Positions 1 to 10,600 of a stretch of DNA of 64,000 nucleotides are shown piece after piece. Within the stretch, counting starts at the first letter, position 1. Each line of letters starts with the position of its first letter. Below the pieces are notes generated by a model, which was given only the letters and a program-made list of their open reading frames with translations, was not told where the DNA came from and made no database searches. Where the stretch lies: positions 186,001-250,000 of the forward strand of contig CAZTYE010000001.1 in the NCBI GenBank assembly GCA_964617645.1, read 5' to 3'. The translations under genes and the position numbers were made by a program. The stretch is from JADJGC01 sp964617645 (GTDB lineage Bacteria > Zixibacteria > MSB-5A5 > CAIYYT01).

Positions 1-123
1 CCGATCCGCTAACGCCTTGATCTTCCGGATCGGATGATCCGCCGGAACTCGCTGTTCCGGCGTCCATAAACTCAACATCGTCTCCTGACGATTCGACTCT
101 CCACGCATCGTATTCTCCCGCAA
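1..123 (-). CDS. IS5-family transposase, N-terminal fragment (cut by window edge)
   Basis: This is the first 41 codons of a transposase whose full copy is at 39305-40426; the start codon falls at 121-123. The visible part holds the LSLWTPEQRVPADHPIRKI segment that opens the DUF772-type N-terminal domain of IS5-like transposases. The rest runs off the left edge, so it cannot be said whether this copy is intact. Read on the same strand as the complete copy. Confidence 0.85.
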   Translation of the reverse strand, partial: MRENTMRGESNRQETMLSLWTPEQRVPADHPIRKIKALADR

Positions 124-194
124 CGAAAATCCGCATCACCTTAACCCCCCGCTCTGTCACTTTTCAACTACAACTAGAGTTTTTCAGCAAACTG
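1..194 (-). mobile_element. Partial IS5-family insertion sequence, copy 1 (cut by window edge)
   Basis: Positions 1-197 match 40304-40500 with no difference that I can see, so this is one end of the same element that is complete at 39158-40497. The terminal inverted repeat ends at 194 and is followed by CTAG (195-198), the same tetranucleotide that flanks the complete copy on both sides. The other end lies off the left edge. Both copies have the same orientation and bracket about 39 kb. Confidence 0.9.
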
Positions 195-314
195 CTAGTC
201 GAGAGGGCACTTCCGCGGTTTTTGTAATAAGGATGTTCGATGAGGAGCCAATCGTTGACCGAAAGAATGGATATACGAGGAAATAACTTGATATGGAATT
301 ACTATTTGACAATA

Positions 315-355
315 GCGGGGGCAGGATTTGAACCTGCGACCTTCGGGTTATGAGC
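315..355 (-). pseudogene. 3' half of a tRNA-fMet gene (possible att scar)
   Basis: Read on the minus strand, this stretch begins at the anticodon loop (CTCATAA, anticodon CAT), continues through the anticodon-stem 3' side (CCCG), variable loop and T-arm (CAGGTTCAAATCCTG), and ends with the acceptor 3' strand CCCCCGC typical of initiator tRNA. The 5' half (acceptor 5' strand, D-arm, anticodon-stem 5' side) is missing; the sequence before the anticodon is unrelated. tRNA 3' halves are the usual duplicated core left by tyrosine-recombinase integrative elements. Alternatively the break is an IS junction, because the adjoining bases 355-365 (CTTTTTCAGCA) resemble the IS end in this window. Not a functional tRNA. 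Confidence 0.75.
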
Positions 356-928
356 TTTTTCAGCACTTCTGACAGAGGACAACAAGGGAAACTGAGGGAC
401 AGTACTGGCAAAGAACTAGTTTCTCATTTTGTCCGGTGTCGTCCAGTGTTGCCCGTGTTTCGGCCTGTTATGTTGGACAGGTGTTAGAAGAAGGCGTATG
501 TCAAAGCATGATTGCATCGAAATCCTCTATGCAACTCATGCGTTCTTGATGTCTTCTACATATGCCAAATCTTGTCTTGTGACGGCTACCGGCATCGTAT
601 CTTAGTTCATTCCTTTTCGAATCCAGATGTAGCTGACGGCCGATGCACATTCCTTGCCCCTGGTCGTCGAAGTGGAGCACACGCGCCAAGCTGACGATAT
701 AGCATTTCATCAGTAGCGAACCCACTCCGACGACGTCAATTTGCCCGCTAAACAAGTATGATTGAAGGATGACGTCGACCTCCAATGTCCACATTAGTCA
801 TGGTCGAGTTACTCCAGTGTGGAGTCTTGGAACAAAAACTCACTCAATCACTATTACTAGGCAGGAAGAGTCCCACATGACAATCATTGGACTCTGCATG
901 GTCATGACTCTGCGAGAGGCCAGCTCGC
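356..928. other. Gene-poor stretch after the tRNA remnant
   Basis: No convincing gene is seen. A minus-strand open frame at 501-794 (97 codons) contains SGQIDVVGVGS, which faintly recalls the ribose-phosphate loop of nicotinate phosphoribosyltransferases, but the rest does not fit and there is no good ribosome site. It is treated as a possible gene fossil only. Confidence 0.4.
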
Positions 929-3900
929 TCAACGCTGTCCGCTCAGGCAACGGGGCAAGTCTCCGCTTAATACATATGCTCCCCAACTCAGAGGATGATC
1001 CGATAGCCCATCGTTGCGCAAGCGTTCAATAGTCGCCAGTTGCATCAATCTCACGGCACTAGATAGATCCTTATCAAGGTGCTCATAGAGCTTGTCCAAG
1101 GCAAACGCCGATTGCTCGTCATCAAGAGGCCACAGCGCAGCAAGCACATTTCGGGCCCCCGCAGCGTGGAAAGCAAATGAGAGCCCCAAAGCGATTGAAC
1201 CTTCCAAATCGACATCGACTCCGGACTCACAGGCAGCGAGGATCACCAACTCTGTGCCACACAAATTAGTTGAAGCGACTTCGATCGCGGACAGGTAACC
1301 ATCTTCTGCATTGCCGCACATGTGTGCCGCATCATCTAGGCCGGAGCCAGCCAAGAGAAGGCCTGATCTGAGCAGTGGGCCAAACTCATACGTGGCTTGT
1401 TTAAGGTCAGTCAACGAATCAGCAACCCCGCGCCAAAAGTCTTGATCAAAGAATCCGTGTGTCGCCAAGTGAACAACACGATATCCATGGGAACTCGTTT
1501 TGAAAGCTTCTTCACTAGCGGAGGCACCGCTCAGTACCGTTACGGATTCTGGCGACCTTGATCGCCAGGCGTTTGCGATTCTCGAAACTTCCACTGCTGT
1601 ACCGGGAAGGCGTGGAATCAGTCGCTTTCTCCAGTGAGAAGTGGGGCGTAGAATCTTCGCATCCAACTGTCCACCATTGCCGTACCGATTCCTTACAATT
1701 GCATCGCCGGCTAACCGACGAGTCAAACAGCTTGCATTGAAATCTGGATTTCCAAAAGCGAGTAGCCCTGACGATTGGCAGAGAGCGGTACTATTTACAG
1801 GGGCCGGATATAGTGCCGATATTATCTGAGTTGCAAAACGCTCCACCAAGAATGAACCAGTCGAGTCGATCAGTGAACCGAAGCTCACATGACTCAACTG
1901 CCCATCGGGTCTAATGAGGATTGTCGTAATCCCGTCGACAGATCGTAGTGGTACTTCAAGAAGAAGACTGAACAAACGCTTCGAGATTTCCTCGAATCTA
2001 GCCTTATCCTGTTTCTTCGGAAACGCCCGGTTTCGTGCCAGCGAGTCGATGTGCAGGCGGTAGAGTGCAATAAGCGAATCAATCGGTTCGCTTGGCCCCA
2101 GGTCCACAAGTTGAACGATCGATTCGCCCGAAACTGCAATGCATGCGTATCTTCCTTCCCCGAGACCCTTATGTTCATCTAAGTCGCGGAACCGATGGAA
2201 ATCGAGCAATATCGAACTATGTGGAAGCACCGCTCTTAGCGAGTCAAGATCCCTGTGATTAGATCTATAGTCCCACACATAGTTCGCGTATCGGCGCGAA
2301 AGTTCGCCCTGTAAGCTGTCTACCAATCGACTCGCAGAAACTACGTTATCGAAGGACGGCTTCCATGCCATGTCTTCAGCAGGTCTGTAGTAGCTCGACA
2401 ATACAGCTTCCGCGAGCTTCAGCGAATCCATTAGAGTCGAAGTTGCGCTGTCATTCATCAGCGAGATTCTGCGTCGCCGCATTACAAGACTCTCCCAAGC
2501 CGCATACTTCAAATTCAGCAGGTCTTCTATAGCTCTATTCGTCGCGGGTTGCTTGGGATCGTAACCAAGCAGCAGTAGGGATACTAGTAGATCCTTGCTT
2601 TCTCGTAGTTGGCTCGCAAACTCGATGAGGTCAGGTTCAGAAAGCACAGGCGAGTTTATCGAAAACAACGTGTCTCTGATAGCCAATGCTTTCAGAGCAT
2701 ATTCAATCGCTGAATTGGGCTTCCCATCTTTTCTACAAGTCCTTGCGAGGATTTCGAACGCGGTTGCGAGCGAAGAAGAGGAAGATTTTAAACCTGACAG
2801 TAGATATGTAGCTCGCGTTGCGAGAGATTCTGCCTGCCAATAATCGTGCTTGTCCGCCTTCAGGAGCGATAAATTGATGAGCAATTCACCAATTGACAAC
2901 GAATGATCTTGCAATTCGTCGTTCCATAACTTCAGTGCTTCTCGATAAGTTTGCTCAGCAGCTTCGTAATCACCTGAGAGCTTTTCGCAGATGGCCAAAC
3001 CATTCAGTGCCTTCGCACGAATAGACAAAGCGCCCGGCTCTTTCCGCAACAGCGAGACTATCAATCTGCAGCAAGCTTGTGCTGAGTCTAAGTTCCCTTG
3101 CTGAATCAGGATATCGGCGATGTTCAGTAGCGAGACTGCTCGATCCAGCGGTGTCGAGGCAGAGTCAGCCATCTTGTAGCGAAGGCAATCTCGGAGGTAC
3201 GTTTCCGCTTTCGAAAGCTGGTCGCGCTTCGCACATACGATTGCCAGATCGTTAAGAGTCTGATAGTAGAGTCGCTTAAAAGTTGCTGTATCTTTGCCGA
3301 CCAGTTTCAGACAGTGGAGAAGTTTCCGTTCAGCGGCCTGCAATTCGCCAATGGAAATATCCTGAGATGCAGACGCACTAAAGATAGCTACTTCATCAGA
3401 GCGATCCTGCCTCCAATCAGGTTGTGACACGAGCCGACACACGCTGTCGAGAAGCATACTGGAAATCTCGATGTTGCCTGATGCCATCTCCAAATGAGCC
3501 AATTGTTGTATGCAGTCGAGAAAAAACGATCCTATCTTATCATCCGGTTCAACCCTAAGGCGCCCGCAATATCGGAGGTACTGCTTCGCCCTAATGATTT
3601 CCCCAGCTCGCGAGGCATTAATTGCGAGATCGTACATGGTAAGCGCTACATCAAAATCGCGCTCACCCAACGAATTTCGCCTAATTGTCAATGCCTCGCG
3701 CAAGATAGAATCCGCCTGTTCAAAGTGCCCTATGTCGGAATTCAAGAGCCCCAAATAGTTTAACCCGGCTGCGATAGATAAGCTGTCAAGCGGCTGTACG
3801 CGCCTTCTCAAGGAGAGTGCGCTCAAAAAGAAGTGCGCTGCCGCGTCATAGGAGTGGCGCTCCTGGTTTACGATCCCGAGATTGGTCATGAGCACGGCGC

Positions 3901-4507
3901 TATCTGCGCATGCGCTAGTTGTGTCGTACTGCATCTCATTATAAGCACAGTCAAAGAGTGACTCGGCCTTTACCACGTTGCCGAGATTCAGATAAGAAAC
4001 TCCGAGAGCAGTCAACGCCTGCCGACGTGGTCTCGTCCTCATTCCACCGATACGATCGAGGACATAGAGAAGCGATTCATGTGCTTCGACCGATGCTTTC
4101 CAGTTCTCCATGCCCCAGAAGGATGAGGCGACATACTCTTGTACAGCGACAACGCGCTCCGGGTTTGTCGCAAGAAATCTCAAGCTTTGCTTGCCGATCG
4201 CAAAATAAACGGAGTCGAGAAATGGTGAGCAGCAAATGTCCGATAGAACCTTGAGCCCATCGAGAGTTTTCGCTTCGTCAAGTGAGTCAATTTCTGACCG
4301 CTCGATCAGATTGCGTATATCGACTAGGCACTTCTGCGCCAGGACTGTATCCTTCTCAATGAGCGCATTTTTCGCTGTCTCGATCATTTCCTGACAGGAA
4401 ACTTGGACAATTTGGAGTTTCCAAGAGGCGAATGCAGCAAACAGTACAGCGGCAGTGAGCACAGTATGGAAGAACTTGCGGCGAGTACTTGTCAAGGACT
4501 TCCTCAC
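929..4507 (-). CDS. Exported TPR-CHAT caspase-like protease (CHAT 1)
   Basis: A 1192-residue protein. Residues ~10-35 form a hydrophobic signal or anchor (FFHTVLTAAVLFAAFASW). Residues ~100-650 are kinesin-light-chain-type TPR repeats of about 42 residues. The C-terminal ~350 residues are a CHAT domain (caspase HetF-associated with TPRs, clan CD cysteine protease fold), with His1017 in HLATHGFF and Cys1093 in ILAACESG. The dyad predicts an active protease; the substrate is unknown. The labelled start is GTG; a TTG four codons later (4495) sits behind AGGAAG and is an equally good start. It is the last gene of the minus-strand series that begins near 17089, 110 bp after the PorV-fusion gene, so it is probably co-transcribed with it. 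Confidence 0.85.
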   Translation of the reverse strand: MRKSLTSTRRKFFHTVLTAAVLFAAFASWKLQIVQVSCQEMIETAKNALIEKDTVLAQKCLVDIRNLIERSEIDSLDEAKTLDGLKVLSDICCSPFLDSVYFAIGKQSLRFLATNPERVVAVQEYVASSFWGMENWKASVEAHESLLYVLDRIGGMRTRPRRQALTALGVSYLNLGNVVKAESLFDCAYNEMQYDTTSACADSAVLMTNLGIVNQERHSYDAAAHFFLSALSLRRRVQPLDSLSIAAGLNYLGLLNSDIGHFEQADSILREALTIRRNSLGERDFDVALTMYDLAINASRAGEIIRAKQYLRYCGRLRVEPDDKIGSFFLDCIQQLAHLEMASGNIEISSMLLDSVCRLVSQPDWRQDRSDEVAIFSASASQDISIGELQAAERKLLHCLKLVGKDTATFKRLYYQTLNDLAIVCAKRDQLSKAETYLRDCLRYKMADSASTPLDRAVSLLNIADILIQQGNLDSAQACCRLIVSLLRKEPGALSIRAKALNGLAICEKLSGDYEAAEQTYREALKLWNDELQDHSLSIGELLINLSLLKADKHDYWQAESLATRATYLLSGLKSSSSSLATAFEILARTCRKDGKPNSAIEYALKALAIRDTLFSINSPVLSEPDLIEFASQLRESKDLLVSLLLLGYDPKQPATNRAIEDLLNLKYAAWESLVMRRRRISLMNDSATSTLMDSLKLAEAVLSSYYRPAEDMAWKPSFDNVVSASRLVDSLQGELSRRYANYVWDYRSNHRDLDSLRAVLPHSSILLDFHRFRDLDEHKGLGEGRYACIAVSGESIVQLVDLGPSEPIDSLIALYRLHIDSLARNRAFPKKQDKARFEEISKRLFSLLLEVPLRSVDGITTILIRPDGQLSHVSFGSLIDSTGSFLVERFATQIISALYPAPVNSTALCQSSGLLAFGNPDFNASCLTRRLAGDAIVRNRYGNGGQLDAKILRPTSHWRKRLIPRLPGTAVEVSRIANAWRSRSPESVTVLSGASASEEAFKTSSHGYRVVHLATHGFFDQDFWRGVADSLTDLKQATYEFGPLLRSGLLLAGSGLDDAAHMCGNAEDGYLSAIEVASTNLCGTELVILAACESGVDVDLEGSIALGLSFAFHAAGARNVLAALWPLDDEQSAFALDKLYEHLDKDLSSAVRLMQLATIERLRNDGLSDHPLSWGAYVLSGDLPRCLSGQR

Positions 4508-4617
4508 GATCGAACTGGAGTGTACAAGACTAGCCTGGTTTGAGCCAACCCGAAGCTAATTCGAACCGATGGCTTTGTCAAGTGACCGGGTCGATGCTGT
4601 GGACACAGCACATGTAG

Positions 4618-7600
4618 CTACCAAACAAGAAAGTCAATGAGAGATTCGTGATCGACAGCATCAATACCACGCCGTCCCGCGCTCGGAAGAGTTTTATGAC
4701 GGTCAGAGGAGATGGCTGTTGAAGACGACGGAGCCTTAATTGCTAGCCTTGAAGTACGGTTCTTGACACGAGCAACTTCGACTTGATACTGCACAACCTC
4801 GCGCGTGATGCGTCTGGGGCGCTTACCGGATGCATCCTTTTGCCCGGAAAATGGCCCCATCTCAATTCCAAGCAAGGCAGCCAGTTCTTCGGTCGTAAGC
4901 AGGTCAAGAGCGCTAGAAAACTGAATGGCCGCAAGGCTGTCGAGCCCAGCTGTCATATACAGCAGCCCCAAGTTGACTATTGCCGAGCTCAAGGCACTGT
5001 CGCAAGACAGAGCCGAGCGATAGCAATTCTCGGCCTGAGAGAGCGAGTCCGCTAGCAAGTAGCAGTTTCCAAGTGCGTTGAGTAACTGTGCGTGATTACG
5101 ATATTGAGAAGAAAGTGTTCGTCCCACGGTGATCGCACTATCAAGTGTTCCCAGCAGGACGAGATCCCTGATTGCATCGCAAGCCGTTGTTCCTCCGACC
5201 GAAGAATCCGCTAGCTTCATGGTAATGCGCTCGTTTGCTATTTCACGCAAATAGGAAATCGTCTCATCCAAGTTTCTGAAGAAATTGCTGTACAGTTCGT
5301 TAGGATCAATTGACCATTGTCGAGCCAATGATGAGTCTCTATCGATTCGCGAGATTGGTTCGAGATACGGGGAGGAACTCCTCTGCAAGTCGACAAAAAC
5401 CGCTGTCGCTCGACTTTGTCGGAGCTTCTCAGCGCCGATACGAATCGCCTCAAGGAATCCGCTTTCCATTGCTGTCGTCTCGATGGGAATCCACACTTGA
5501 TTTCGGTAGAGCACTACATCATTAGAGTCATTGCTGATACGGTGCCGGTTCTTTAAGTGCAGCCCTGTATTCGCGAGACAGAACGTGTGGTTATCCGTGA
5601 CGGCGATACGGGCTTCTACACCGACTCCCGTGAGCAGTGATGCCAAGAGTACTGATTGATCGTCGCAGTCACCGGAGCGCAGCCTGGCCGTTGCAGTAGG
5701 CAATTGGACAATGTCGAGCTGCCTTGATGCGTCAAGCACATTTGGGTCGCGACGGTAGGCGATGCGCAACGACTGATAACATGATGCAACTTTCATGATT
5801 AACACTAGATCGCCAAACTGATTCAGAGTGTCAGGCGGCATCAAGTGACTTGCATCGATGTCGTTAGTTATGTTCGGATCAACGAAGACGGATACGCTTT
5901 GTGGATACTGCCAATCGATCTGATTCAGCGGGTGGAGTAACACTGGCAATCGTCGGGTAAGCTGAAAGTCCTTGCGCTTCAGAACCCCCTTGAGCGAGAG
6001 CGTGAGCTCTTCCTCTCGGTAATCTGTATTCTTCAAGATTTCACTGTGACTGACTGAACAGAGCAAGCGAACCACAGAGGTACTTTCGGGTGACAAATCA
6101 CTCAGATGACCGACGGTAGATATTTCACCTAATCCCGGAATTGTGGCGGAAAGGCGCAAGTCGCTGATTCGAGCACGTGAAAGATTCTTGACCTTGGCGT
6201 ACCCGAGGCACACTGTATCCAGGAACAAGAATTGTGATGGGATGATTTGGTTCACCAACGAATCCACCAGAAGGCTTGCAATGCTCGAATCGCCAACCGT
6301 TAGAGTTGTTAGGGGTTGATACCGCAGCGCAACATCGGGCGGAGAAGATAGGTAGTACAACTTTTCGTCGATAGCCTTGGCTAGTTCGCTGGCGATGTCG
6401 GCGAGCCTGCTTAACCGGCCCACGGCAGGGACGCCGCCGAGAATGGACATGTCGTCAACGCTAATAAGATTAGCGTTGAATCTGTATTGGTCCTCAGCGC
6501 CAAGATAACTTCCGCCAATCGCGTACATGATCCCAGCCTGCTTAAGCACTCGTCGGCGATCCTTGACGTTGTCAGGTGAATCTCGGACTTCGACGATTCT
6601 AAAGTAGCGGGAATTCGACAGCTCCGTCTTAAGAAGCTCTCCGAGTGCGGGAGAAATCCACGTCGCCGAGGATTCCGATTCTGTCGCCGTTATCGGCAGA
6701 AGCGCAATTGGGATCAGTTTTTCATCCTTATCGAAGTAGTCGTAGATCGGTTTGGATCGTCGTGCCAGTACCGAGTAGGAAATAGACAAGTTGTGAAAGT
6801 CGGCGATGCCAGAGCTGTTCGAGTACCCGTAGCTGAACGATAGCGGGCCCTTGGCAACAGATGTTCCCAATTGCAATCCCGAATTCAGGACACTCGAGTG
6901 GGACCAGGCACTGCCGTTTCGGTATCCCGCTCTGATCCCCAAGGTTCGAAGTGGACGGAATTCCACTCCAAATCCCATGCCGCTTGTGCCGACGGAAGAG
7001 ACGTCCATCGAGGCGTACGTTTTGCAGAGCTCTTCAATGATCGAGTAGCTTCCTCCGATGGCGAGCACTCGAGGAATTCGATACCCCCAAAGTCGAGCAG
7101 CAAGGTTCGATACCGACAAAGCCAGTTCCCAAGTAGGTCGACGGTAGTTAACTCCGAAGCCCAAGGCGACGGTTTTGTCGATGTCCATCAGGCGTTCACT
7201 AAGATAGTCGACCGCGATGCCCGCTGAAAAGTAACGGGAAATTCGGTAGCTCGAAGCTAGAACAACTGCAAGACTGTAAGGATTTGCCGAGCCCTCTATC
7301 TCTCGCGTCGGGCCACTGCGAAGGCCGATCTCGCCATAATCCAGCATTTGAATGCCGAAGCCGACGTTTAGCCTGCTATGCGAAGTCAATTTTCCCGCCA
7401 GGCTTGTTCGATTTAGCTCAAAAGGAAGACTCGTATACGTTGCACTTACCTCGGCGTCGTCAAGGAGTGAGAGGGATGCGGGATTCCAAAACACGCCTTC
7501 ACTACCTTGTGCCGAGACGACACCAGTCTGCCCGAGTGAGTTCGCCCGGGCGCCAGGACGATTCAAGAGAAATGCGCCGGAATAGCTGGCTGAGACTGAG

Positions 7601-7692
7601 CTATGGATCGAGAGCAGCGCAAAAACGAGAGTCGAAAGAACAACACGACACGAACTCTTGGTGAACGACGGCATGCCGGCAAACCTTTCCAC
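4618..7692 (-). CDS. PorV/PorQ-like barrel fused to TolB-N-like, transglutaminase-like and TPR segments
   Basis: A 1024-residue multidomain protein. After a signal sequence (VVLSTLVFALLSIHSSVSA) residues ~40-315 resemble PorV/PorQ outer-membrane barrels, including the family-typical NSLGQTGVVSA and GVFWNPASLSLLDD. Residues ~325-460 resemble a TolB-N/CsgG-like domain (ALLPITATES; SNSRYFRIVEV). A transglutaminase-like core follows, with Cys676 in RSGDCDDQS and His702 in DNHTF. TPR repeats occupy ~850-930 and the tail is basic. The GTG start at 7692 is preceded by GGAGGA and abuts the stop of the upstream gene, implying translational coupling. I know no standard family with this combination. The barrel suggests outer-membrane anchoring; the transglutaminase-like part suggests peptide cleavage or cross-linking (inference). 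Confidence 0.75.
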   Translation of the reverse strand: MERFAGMPSFTKSSCRVVLSTLVFALLSIHSSVSASYSGAFLLNRPGARANSLGQTGVVSAQGSEGVFWNPASLSLLDDAEVSATYTSLPFELNRTSLAGKLTSHSRLNVGFGIQMLDYGEIGLRSGPTREIEGSANPYSLAVVLASSYRISRYFSAGIAVDYLSERLMDIDKTVALGFGVNYRRPTWELALSVSNLAARLWGYRIPRVLAIGGSYSIIEELCKTYASMDVSSVGTSGMGFGVEFRPLRTLGIRAGYRNGSAWSHSSVLNSGLQLGTSVAKGPLSFSYGYSNSSGIADFHNLSISYSVLARRSKPIYDYFDKDEKLIPIALLPITATESESSATWISPALGELLKTELSNSRYFRIVEVRDSPDNVKDRRRVLKQAGIMYAIGGSYLGAEDQYRFNANLISVDDMSILGGVPAVGRLSRLADIASELAKAIDEKLYYLSSPPDVALRYQPLTTLTVGDSSIASLLVDSLVNQIIPSQFLFLDTVCLGYAKVKNLSRARISDLRLSATIPGLGEISTVGHLSDLSPESTSVVRLLCSVSHSEILKNTDYREEELTLSLKGVLKRKDFQLTRRLPVLLHPLNQIDWQYPQSVSVFVDPNITNDIDASHLMPPDTLNQFGDLVLIMKVASCYQSLRIAYRRDPNVLDASRQLDIVQLPTATARLRSGDCDDQSVLLASLLTGVGVEARIAVTDNHTFCLANTGLHLKNRHRISNDSNDVVLYRNQVWIPIETTAMESGFLEAIRIGAEKLRQSRATAVFVDLQRSSSPYLEPISRIDRDSSLARQWSIDPNELYSNFFRNLDETISYLREIANERITMKLADSSVGGTTACDAIRDLVLLGTLDSAITVGRTLSSQYRNHAQLLNALGNCYLLADSLSQAENCYRSALSCDSALSSAIVNLGLLYMTAGLDSLAAIQFSSALDLLTTEELAALLGIEMGPFSGQKDASGKRPRRITREVVQYQVEVARVKNRTSRLAIKAPSSSTAISSDRHKTLPSAGRRGIDAVDHESLIDFLVW

Positions 7693-10600
7693 TCAATCCT
7701 CCGTGACTATGAACTTGCCAGATCCTTGATCGAGCCGGACACCCGATGAATTCACGAACTCGTATTCGTACATGTAGACGCCGGGCGCCAGGTCATCCAA
7801 ACTCACGTCAAGCTGTTGCTGGCCCTCCTGCAGATTCCAATGCATGTGAGATTTCCTGACGAGACCAGCGTCATAAATCGAGAGCGAGATTCGACCGGCA
7901 ACCGGAGTCGCGACGGCGAACTTTATGCTGCCAAGCGCCCGCGGAGCTGGAATTGGGAAGACGTACAAATCAAATCGACCGGGTGGATACCTGAGCCGTA
8001 CTGGGATTTTGAGCGGTGAATTCACGGCACGCGATGAACCAACAAAGACCGTATCTTGATAGGTTCCCTGCAACAAACCGGATGTATCGGCCGACAAAGT
8101 AATCGATGCCGGCGTCTTGCCCGACGGCTGCGAGAATTCTACCCACGTTGCCGGTGTGGATAATGCAAAATCTACGTCTTCGAAATCCGCGTAGAGTAAA
8201 ACCGACGCCTGGCCAATCCCGTCGACGGCGTCAAAAGCGATTTCATTGGGAAGTGACTGCAAGGTCGTCCCAACATACGAAACGTCGACTACGACTTTGA
8301 GTGGGGAATTGATGGCGCCGTCGCTCCATATGTCAACTGTGTCGCGATAGCGCCCGGGCGTCATACTCTGTCTGCCGACATGAAAATACAGCTGCTGGGG
8401 CGTCGTGCCACTCGCCGGAAGCGCGGCGAGCCAGAGCGGCGACCCGACGCTGTAGGCAACAGTATCCGTCATTGACGAAAGCTCGATTGTCACCGAATCA
8501 CCACCTGGTGTATCGCTTCTGAACGAGAGTGCAATCGAGCTGTCACTTGTCTCCAGGACGCCGCTGAGGTTTCGATAAATTACCCACGACGAGTCACGGT
8601 TATCGATGATGTCAAGGTCACCATCTCCGTCTGCATCGAAAAGATGTGTCGAATTCTCGCGCGTGTTCCATCCGGGAAATTCATCGAGTCTTACTGTGTA
8701 ATTGCCCTCGGTATCATTCATGTACGTTCTAAGCAGCCCGTGGCACTTTTGCAGGAAGTCTGGGAACGAATCGCCATTCAGGTCACCGAATTCGATCGCA
8801 TACGGATTGCATGATCCGATGCTCAGGAATCCCTCCAACCGGCGCTCCTTGAAAGCCTGCAGAAACGATAGAACACCGGACTGCGAGACAGCCATGACCT
8901 GCGGCAAAGAATCGGTCCACGAGTGCACTGGGAAGACCTTGAGCGGCTGGGTTGAGGGAAAACCCTTCAATTGCGAGAATGGACTGCCAAGCTCCGAATA
9001 TCTTATGAAGAGCCGCTCTCGGTTGGTGTAGGATAGATCCGGGAGCCCATCGCCATCGAGATCGTCGAGTATGAAGCCCCCGCCATACAGCCAAAGGCTA
9101 CCTGAGCGTTCATCTGTTGAAGTTTCGCTTGAGACAGTAAAGCTCGCAGCTCCGTTATTAGTGGCAATGACGAACTTGGGCGGGCGACTGGCGAATGGGG
9201 TACCGACTGAGATCAACAGATCAAGATCTAGGTCATTGTCCACGTCGCGAATTATTACACCTGACAAGGTAGTTTGATCCGATGCTGACCATACTCGAAC
9301 TCCAGTTGCGAATTCCAAATTACCTTGATTCAACACAATCACAATTGAGGGAAAGTTTCCGGACCCTGAAGCCAAGACCATGTCTGTGAGACCATTATTA
9401 TCGAAATCTCCAAGGCCAAGGACCTCGTAGTAGCTAAAGTATTGGAGAGGGATCTCTTGGAAATCAAAGTCGCCTCTACCACGATTGACGAACATTCGTA
9501 GTTCAGAACCGATATGCGTGTTGGCCAAGAGCACATCTTCATCTCCGTCATCATCGATGTCACATGTGAAGTAACCAAGAGCTAAGTCATCGATCTCAAG
9601 CGACGGCGGAGAGAGTTGAACTGCTTGCTCGTAAAGTCCTGTGCCTCCGGCCGCCATTGAAAACGTCCAGCTGTAGCCACCTTCCAGCATCTTGCCGGCC
9701 GCTGCTCTTAGCTGCGGGCTGACCACAATCCTCACAGTCTCACCGGCAAACAACGGCTCGGTCGGGACGATCAAGATTGAGGACTCTCCTTGATTGTAAT
9801 AGCAGTGCGCTCTTTGATAACCGCTTCGATCACCACGAATTGTCACGCTCGAGTCACTCACCGAATTCCAATCCAGCGCCTGGTTAAAGTACACTTTAAT
9901 TTCTGCTGATGAACTGACTGAAGCAGCGAAATTGCGCGGTGTGGTCCGTGCCACGCGCAGGGGTAACTCAAAGTACCTCGCTGCAACTGCATCGGTATAA
10001 TTCGGCACACCGCGATTGCTTGTCCCGACTGTGACAACACCACCAAGCTGGTCAACAGCAAGAGCAGAGAACTCATCGTCGAGCGACGCTACGCCGTCGA
10101 GTTGTTGTATCCAGCCAAAGGTAAAATCCGCATTCAGCTTCGTGACATATCCATTCTGATTCTCTGAGGCGCCCCAAGGTCTAATGTATCCGCTGAAATA
10201 GACATTTCCGCTCGAATCAAACTCCATGTCGTCCAATGTGTAGTAATGGTATGCGGGGCCTCGGGTCGCCTGATAGATTCGAAAGTCCGCAGAATTCCTG
10301 ATCTCAATCAACGTAACCTTTTGGTAGTCAGGGGAGAAGTGGGGCAAAGCTATAATGACGCTGCCCCGTGGAGTACTACTCGCGACGAGAGAATACAACT
10401 GCTCGGTACCCGGAGGAGACAGAATGTATAGTCGTTGCCCGTGCTCGCCAATTGCTGCAACCTGCAGTCTATTTACGCCCGTGAAGACGTCATAATCAGA
10501 CAATATAATGTAAGATATCGTGTCTGAGACAATCGTTTGAAAGTATTGGTAAATCCAGCTGGTGGGATTGTCAGAAATGACACCGCTGTTCTGATAACTG

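Noticed and set aside
501..794. Nicotinate-phosphoribosyltransferase-like fragment (SGQIDVVGVGS)
   Set aside because: Only a dozen residues recall the family and no flanking homology is visible; kept only as a remark on the gap.
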